NCBI GenBank assembly: GCA_002685535.1
Contig: NYXK01000105.1
Coordinates: 52,785-116,784 of the forward strand
Direction of reading: 5' to 3'
Source: Deltaproteobacteria bacterium
GTDB lineage: Bacteria > SAR324 > NAC60-12
Length of the DNA: 64,000 nt
The notes beneath the pieces were generated by a model. That model made no database searches. It worked only from the letters and a program-made list of their open reading frames with translations, and had not been told where the DNA came from. This document shows positions 58,352 to 64,000 of this stretch, piece after piece. The translations under genes and the position numbers were made by a program. Position 1 is the first letter of the stretch, and each line of letters opens with the position of its first letter.

Positions 58352-59436
58352 ATGTCAGGTCTCATTTTCATCACTGGTGCAACAGGTTTCATTGGTTCCA
58401 CCACCGCCAAAAAAGCCCTTGAGAAAGGATACAAACTCCGCATTTCCGTCCGCAAAGAAGCACAAATCGAAAAACTGAAATCCATTCTAGGTTATCCAGA
58501 CCAGCTCGATTTCGCGATCATTTCCGATCTCGCAGATCCCAAAGCTTTTGCCGGCAAACTTGACAATGTTGACTATGTGCTACACATGGCTTCACCACTC
58601 GCTGGCAACTCAACCGACAAGGCTGAATGTTTTGGTCCGTTTGTAGATGGAACGACGGCGATTTTGACCGAGGCGATGAAAGTAGCTAGTATCAAGAAAG
58701 TGGTCATCACTTCTTCGGTGGCCACGTTCATGGCTCTGGATGGTCCGAATGTTAGGAAGGTAATTCGTAAGTAAAATACCAAGTCCCATAAACACTCTGT
58801 TAGAAATAAGTATCAAGAACTAGACTAACGCACCTGGGACGTGCAGAGAAAGACGCTCTGGACTTAGTCGTCGACACAGAAGGTGATTTCACAGGAGCCA
58901 ACGACGCAGAGACATCCTTCCGACTCTACCACGCCTCCAAGATCCTCAGCAACCAAGCAGTCTGGAAATTCGTCTCCTCTCAATCCCCAAAATTCACCTT
59001 GATAACCATCCACCCGACTTTCGTCTACGGCCACAACCTGACGCAAACTTCTGCCGAAGAAGTAGCCAACGGTACCAACGGCATGCTTTGGGGCGCCATC
59101 ATGGCCGAGAACAAAGCCGGTCTTCTCAGCTACGTGACAGTGGGCGATGTAGCGGAAGCGCATCTCCGTGCTTTGAAGCCGGAAATCAAGGAGAATGCTA
59201 GCTATCTTGTTTCGGGACCAACACACACGTGGGATGATGTGTTGGAGATTGTGAAGAGTCATTATCCTGGTGTGCCGTATAAGCTGAAGCCGGGTACTAA
59301 GACGATTAACTTTGTGGGGAGTACGGAGAAGGCGGAGAAAGAGCTGGGGATGGAGTGGCAGAGTTTGAAGAGCTTGGTTCATGAGGTTATGGATCAGCAG
59401 CTGGGGTTTTTGGGGAATGGTGCGCCGAATATCTGA
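58352..59436 (+). CDS. NAD(P)-dependent epimerase/reductase (dihydroflavonol-4-reductase-like)
   Basis: Extended short-chain dehydrogenase. ATG 58352 (catcATGtc). The dinucleotide loop GATGFIGS is at residues about 8-15; VDYVLHMASPL and KVVITSSVAT carry the usual central motifs and catalytic Ser region. One intron (GTAAGT ... CGTGCAG; 58768 to about 58846) joins RKVI to QKDALDLV. The active-site YxxxK is YHASK. FTLITIHPTFVYGHN and YVTVGDVAEAHLRAL follow, as in fungal ketoreductases such as yeast Gre2. About 335 residues. It reduces a carbonyl with NAD(P)H; substrate unknown. Cytosolic (no signal). No pathway neighbours. Confidence 0.9.
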
Positions 59437-60706
59437 TTCTTAGTTTTCGGGATGGGAAAAATATATGAGAGCCTAATGGTGCTCAGAAATATCTCGGTTG
59501 CGGATTTGTTTTTGTTTTGGTAGGGAGAGTACTCAGCGAGAAAGTTGTCAAGAGCAGAGAGGGAAGGAGCTTGTTATCAAATATTTTCAATTCTAATTCA
59601 CCTCCAATATTCGAGTTGTATGATCTTTCGAGACTGATAGTTAAATCTCAATACATTGATAGTATGTACCTGGTGGAGTGACAGAGACTACTTCACCACC
59701 GTTTATTTAGTCTCATCTTCCGACTCGACACTCAGAAATCGTGAAATTTGTTGTAGACTTCAATTTGAAAGGTGACTGATCCTGGAAATCACTCAAAACT
59801 CTGATTACATAAATGTAAAATATTGAATTTATTTATCCATAAGTTAAAAGTCTAAATGATGAAGTGAAACCGCATGCATACCCGTTGGGTATATCCAAAC
59901 CTGGGAATAAAAACCAAGACTAGAGCCAGATAGATTGAGGAATATGACCAATGGTCGCAGTCTTTAGTTTGATTCTCGTCTCTCTCAATATTACAAATTT
60001 CCAGCTTCATGCTCATATTATTTACTACACCATCATCAGGCCTGCCAAGTACCCCGCCTCTGCCATGCCCCACAGGCAGCAATCAGTCAGACACTCACCC
60101 CCAGCTCAGCCACGAGATAATGTCGCAGGGCCTTGGTTGTCAAACTTCATAGACATTATGATTCAGTTCCTGTACTTCCATATATCATACACATCACTTC
60201 CACATGCTTATCTATGCGTCCAAATTTCTAGACAAAAGAAAATCCAAGTCAAGCCCCATCAAACCCCCCAAGCCCGACAGACCCACCACTTGATGTCATT
60301 GTACCCGTTTATTTGATCCTATCCACAATCAAGGTCTCGGTTATCTCAACGGAAGCTTCAAAGAGCCATCATGTGCTTATTCTGAGAAGAAAGAAGTTCC
60401 ACTAATTTGCGACTATCGCGATGCTGTTAGTTGGTTGGCACTGCAGTGCCCCACAACTCAGCCTCACAGCAAGCCTCATGGGCTTGGCCGGGAAGTCCGT
60501 AACACGACATGAGATCCGGAGAATATAAGACGGCCCAACATTCGCACTTTGTTGCCTCTATCACCCAAAGAACTCGTGCTATCCAAGACGGGCGGCGGAA
60601 ATTGCTCAGCGTCTACATTAGGCCAATACCTGGCTCCTGGATCGGCATAAACAATCAAACGACAATACAATTTCTCAGAACTTCAAGCAGATCACATTTC
60701 GACAGC
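59437..60706. other. Intergenic stretch
   Basis: No gene supported; AT-rich around 59.55-59.9 kb without transposon ends. The last 200 bp are open in frame with the next gene but look like leader. Confidence 0.45.
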
Positions 60707-61354
60707 ATGTCTACCAAGACATTGACAGTTGGCCTCGCCAACAAAAGTCACACCAAAGCGATCATCACACCAGCCGACTCAACAACGCCATCATATGAGC
60801 TAGATCTCAGCTGGTTCACCAAAGAGCTATTTACCAAATCCACCAAACAAAGCATCGTGATGCGCTCCGCATCCACCACATCCTCATCGACATCTGACGA
60901 CTCAGCTGCCCCCTCTACCCCAATCCTAGGCTCCTGTGTCCTCCCCTTTGTCTCCCTCTCTCAACCCATTCAACTCTGCTTTGGCGATCCGGACTCCAAA
61001 TCTGCAGTCTGGGAATCCATTTTCTGCCGCGAAACGCTCAAATCCAATGGTTTCGAGCTGAACATCGATCTAGGCGGAACTTTCGGCCGGAGAACTTTTG
61101 ATTGGAAGCGCACCCATGCGATTGAGGGGATGGGTGCGCTGAAGAGAGAGCTGGACTATTTGCATTTGAAGATGGTGGAGAGGGAGACGGGGAGGGTGCT
61201 AGCCAGATTTAAGCATCATTGTTGGTATGGACAGAAGAGGGGAGAGTTGGAAATTGAGGAGTATGAGGGTGGTGAGGGGTGGGAAGTTGTTGTTGTGTTG
61301 AGTGGTATGGCTGTGCTTGAGTATTTGAGGAAACTGAGCGGGTATTCGTTTTGA
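60707..61354 (+). CDS. Hypothetical protein of about 215 aa
   Basis: I chose the ATG at 60707 (agcATGtc, MSTKTLTVG). The open frame extends upstream to an ATG at 60509, but that part is basic and irregular. The central region holds a Ser/Thr-rich loop (SASTTSSSTSDDSAA). The C-terminal half has RRTFDWKRTHAIEGMGAL, then RELDYLHLKMVERETGRVLA and ends in a short hydrophobic stretch (WEVVVVLSGMAVLEYL). The pattern of beta-strands with FDWKRTH resembles tubby/LURP1-like fungal proteins, but I cannot confirm this. No signal peptide. Confidence 0.55.
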   Translation: MSTKTLTVGLANKSHTKAIITPADSTTPSYELDLSWFTKELFTKSTKQSIVMRSASTTSSSTSDDSAAPSTPILGSCVLPFVSLSQPIQLCFGDPDSKSAVWESIFCRETLKSNGFELNIDLGGTFGRRTFDWKRTHAIEGMGALKRELDYLHLKMVERETGRVLARFKHHCWYGQKRGELEIEEYEGGEGWEVVVVLSGMAVLEYLRKLSGYSF

Positions 61355-61570
61355 TGAGGGCATCTGATGTCATTTTGCTTTGCACGGGGTCGTTGTTTTG
61401 TGTTCCTTTGGCGTTTATACCCTTGATACGGTCGCCGTACGATGCTCTAGTCTTAGTCAGCCTCCACCAAACCTCTCATATCAAAATTTTTAGTCGAGAC
61501 AGCTTGAATTCCTTTTCTTCAATTATGTATTACAAAATACTCAACTTTCTCTTCCTTCTTGCCAGTCCCC

Positions 61571-62992
61571 TCAAACATCATTAACCCCAGTCACAACACC
61601 ACAATATCCATTGCCAACGGTATACCCCTCACCCGGCTTATACCCACCACCGGTATTAACACCCAATCCATAACTTCCTGGCGCCTTACACGTCCCAGGA
61701 TTTAACAGCACAATCAAGCACTGTTGGCCTTTTGGTGCGATCTCCTGATACACGTAGCTCGCACAGTCCGTGTTCTCAAAACAAGAAGTGCAGCACTCGG
61801 TTGCGGTGCTTGCACTGGTGTATGGAACGTTTGCTGGATCAGCATTACCGCTGCTAATGTGCACTTCCCAGATGCCTTCGTTGTTGACTCCGCCGGCGAT
61901 GTTTTCAGCTCGACAAGCGGCATAGGCTGTTGCGAGTGCGCGGGTTTCCGTTGCAGTCACCTGGCAAGGAATTAGTTTCAAGATTTACACGAAGCAGACG
62001 GAATCTACTTACTGTAGTTGTGGTGGTCGTGGAAGCTGTGAAATAACTTGTCGTCGTGCCATCTGAGCTGAGGTAGACAGTGGTTGTAGTCGAGGCTATC
62101 AAAAATTAGCGAGGAGTCCAAAATGCTCCGTATACAGTACCAGCTTACCGTTTGGCACAGTAGTAGTGATAGTCTCATAAGACGTAACACCACTGGTCAC
62201 GACTCCTGGTGGAAGCGTGACTGTCGCAGGTGTTTTAGCTGTTCTGGTCACGTATCTGACAGTGTAGACCGTAACCACATTATAGCAAGTGACTGATATC
62301 GGACGTAAGAAAGTGAACGTCGACAAAATCTTCAGATTCTTTTTCGGCAGGGCAGGGCAAATCGAGAAAGTCCTCTTCTCAAGTGGTGAGGACATGGTTC
62401 GCTTGACTCGGGAGATTGGTGCAATATCTCGCTTCTGAGCTGAGCCGGGCAAGGTGGACTGCACGGGCTTGAATCCATCCGCGGTGGGAATCTCGGTCAC
62501 AGCTAATGTTGTTGTTGATGTCGTGATTGAAGTGTCTGTTTGAGTGCTTGTTGCGATTGCGGAGGAGATTGTGACAATTGTTCCAGTGTATTCGGTTGCA
62601 GTGTATGTGTCCTAACACCTATTAGCAAACTTATCAAAAGCCGGAAGTGGTTTTAACGTACGGTGATTTGAGACAGTGTATAGGTCGATGGCTTTGTCAC
62701 TGTCGTCGTGACCGTCACCGGTGGAGGTTTGACTGTCACTGAAGGAGTGTATGTCTGTCAAGAGGAAGTCAGCGACACCGCATGGACGAGAGACTAATTT
62801 TGGTCTGCTTACCGTCGTCTCAATCAACTGGACAGTTTTGGTCGCAACTTTATTGGTGGTCTTCACACTTTTAGGAGGGAAAAAACCTCGTTGTGTGTAG
62901 CAGACACCTTTGGTGCTTGGAGGTGGGGCTTGGGCTGAAGCAGACTCCAAGAGGAGAACGAGCGACGACAAGAACAAGATTGAAGACTTCAT
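61571..62992 (-). CDS. Secreted Thr/Ser-rich protein with C-terminal Cys-rich (PAN/apple-like) domain
   Basis: ATG at 62992; signal peptide MKSSILFLSSLVLLLESASA. Several exons encode Thr/Ser/Val-rich segments (VTVKPPPVTVTTTVTKP, TGTIVTISSAIATSTQTD and others) separated by short introns near 62.76-62.81, 62.61-62.66, 62.10-62.15 and 61.97-62.01 kb. A dibasic region (QKRDIAPISRVKR, LEKRTFSIC) may be cut by Kex2. The last exon has eight or so Cys in the pattern CRAENIAGG, ECCTSCFENTDCASYVY, QQCLIV, GTCKAP, GYCGVV, as in fungal PAN/apple-type domains that bind protein or sugar. Likely a glycosylated wall or extracellular protein. Exon edges are approximate. Confidence 0.72.
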
Positions 62993-63999
62993 ATTGTCTG
63001 ATTATGATTACCCTAGTATAGGAATTAACGAAAGAATGAGGGATGAAGAAGGAAATGACAAAATGTGAGGCTACCGAAAGATTTTAAGAAGTCCCTCTTG
63101 CGCCTCAACCTCTTCAAACCCGCTGTGGACCTTGGCAGCTGAATAACATTTTCTCCCAGAACGGCACCAAAAATAGGTTCCTGCAGCAAAAAGTACATAT
63201 CGTCGGATCTCGGTCCAGTAGTGTGCTGGTAGCTGAGGCTTTGAGCAGCCCGAGCCAAGAAGCTTAAAGAGTGGCGCTGCCATCCCGTCTCCTAGTTCAG
63301 GTACAAGACGCCATTTAGCGGGGACCCTTTGCACGAAAACAAAGATGATATGCTGTGCTCGAGCTTTAAAGTTTGGATTTGCCTGAATAAGCTACTTCCC
63401 GCATCAATAGTCGGGAATGATTCCGCAATGCTCAGGAATTTCCAGCCCGCCTTGGTTAAGACCCCGCATTCTCAAGAAGCATGTCCTGATCATAAGTCAA
63501 TTTCTCTTGCAGAACTTGAGAGGATAATACGTAGAGTCTCATGAAGGGCAAAGATTTTTGGGCAACTAATAATTCTAAATATCTCCGTATTGCTTTGTCT
63601 CCATAGGTTTCTACCAGCGGGGCGAAGTCACCAGAATGCACGTCCGCTCCGTTCCGTGCTCAGAGCAAATTCGAACATCTGAGCACCAGCACGACCTCTG
63701 CATTAATGGCAGCTTGGAAGTCCTGAGAGCTCGTATTCCCTTTAGCTTGCGCTTGGTCTGAGGCTTTTCGTCTGTTGAATCTGCCGCCGCGGGACTTGGC
63801 AGGAGGTCTGACCTGCAGTACGCGAGGAACTTCATAAGTTTTGTGCTGCATATCGAAGATCAGGTTTTTAATAGGCTAGAGTTGCTGCATTCGATATTCA
63901 AGGTCTTTTGGTGGTTGGTTAATATGAAGTCGAATTTGGGACAAGCTTTTGATACTTGGCAATAGCCGGTCGGGGGGGGGAGGGGGGGGGCAAAGCTGC
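62993..63999. other. Window end: promoter of the secreted protein plus short relics
   Basis: Short minus-strand frames at 63.0-63.3 kb have no motif. An ankyrin-like relic lies at about 63.46-63.74 kb. The last 30 bp include two G-runs separated by a single A. Confidence 0.4.
63456..63740 (-). pseudogene. Ankyrin-repeat-like relic
   Basis: A frame ending at 63456 contains NGADVHSGDFAPLVETYGDKAI followed by LELLVAQ, close to the ankyrin consensus turn GADVN...G.TPL. A stop codon interrupts it just upstream (before ARNGADVH), and the preceding helix-like part (AAINAEVVLVLRCSNLL) is in another frame. Decayed fragment; weak evidence. Confidence 0.25.
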
Positions 64000-64000
64000 A

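Noticed and set aside
63971..63990. G-runs at the window end as a structural element
   Set aside because: Too short and at the edge of the data; could be simple low-complexity sequence or an assembly end effect.
1..63999. CRISPR arrays, bacterial operons or prophage
   Set aside because: No regularly spaced direct repeats of that kind, and gene structure is fungal throughout.

Overview
The window is a gene-rich segment of a filamentous ascomycete (Pezizomycotina) nuclear genome. Most genes carry several 50-120 bp GT-AG introns with CTAAC-type branch points. Typical Pezizomycotina families are present: a fungal ABCC transporter, HET-domain proteins, a fungal-specific transcription-factor relic, CBM18 proteins, an XanA-like dioxygenase and GH79/GH43/GH31 enzymes. 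Two AT-rich stretches look degraded by repeat-induced point mutation (RIP). No marker allows a family or genus call. Most genes had to be joined by eye across introns, so exon edges are predictions unless stated.

Layout. 0.2-5.3 kb: an MRP-type ABC transporter (minus). 5.3-10.5 kb: a sparse region with an unassigned coding relic, a single-membrane-span PPxY protein and a truncated, frameshifted HET relic. 10.6-12.5 kb: an amidase. 14.3-15.8 kb: a Glu/Pro/Ala-rich repeat protein. 16.38-16.56 kb: a tRNA-Tyr(GUA) gene with the usual anticodon-loop intron plus a second, spliceosomal-looking intron in its T-arm. 17.2-17.8 kb: a secreted precursor with five copies of a peptide ending in Lys-Arg. 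20.8-24.2 kb: three tandem minus-strand genes for small PPxY/transmembrane proteins, each split by one intron after a short first exon. 25.4-29.9 kb: a secreted GH79 beta-glucuronidase and a GH43 exo-beta-1,3-galactanase in tandem, a plausible arabinogalactan-degrading pair. 30-40 kb: an unknown protein, an AT-hook/transmembrane protein, an aldehyde dehydrogenase and a secreted GH31 alpha-glucosidase. 40.9-43 kb: an intact HET-domain gene. 45-47.7 kb: two convergent Fe(II)/2-oxoglutarate dioxygenases, one XanA-like. 48.4-49.7 kb: a decayed transcription factor. 50.2-51.4 kb: a membrane-anchored triple CBM18 protein. 53.6-54.7 kb: a secreted protein of unknown function. 55.2-56.7 kb: an AT-rich element with 34-bp inverted terminal repeats, interrupted by an unmutated 220-bp solo LTR with a perfect 5-bp target duplication. 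57-64 kb: a possible mitochondrial membrane protein, an NAD(P)-dependent reductase, an unknown protein, a secreted Thr-rich protein with a Cys-rich domain, and an ankyrin-like relic.

The standout observations are the tRNA-Tyr with a T-arm intron carrying GTAAGT, GCTAAC and ACAG signals, the Kex2-type repeat precursor, the hidden cluster of PPxY membrane proteins, and the nested transposon/solo-LTR structure.
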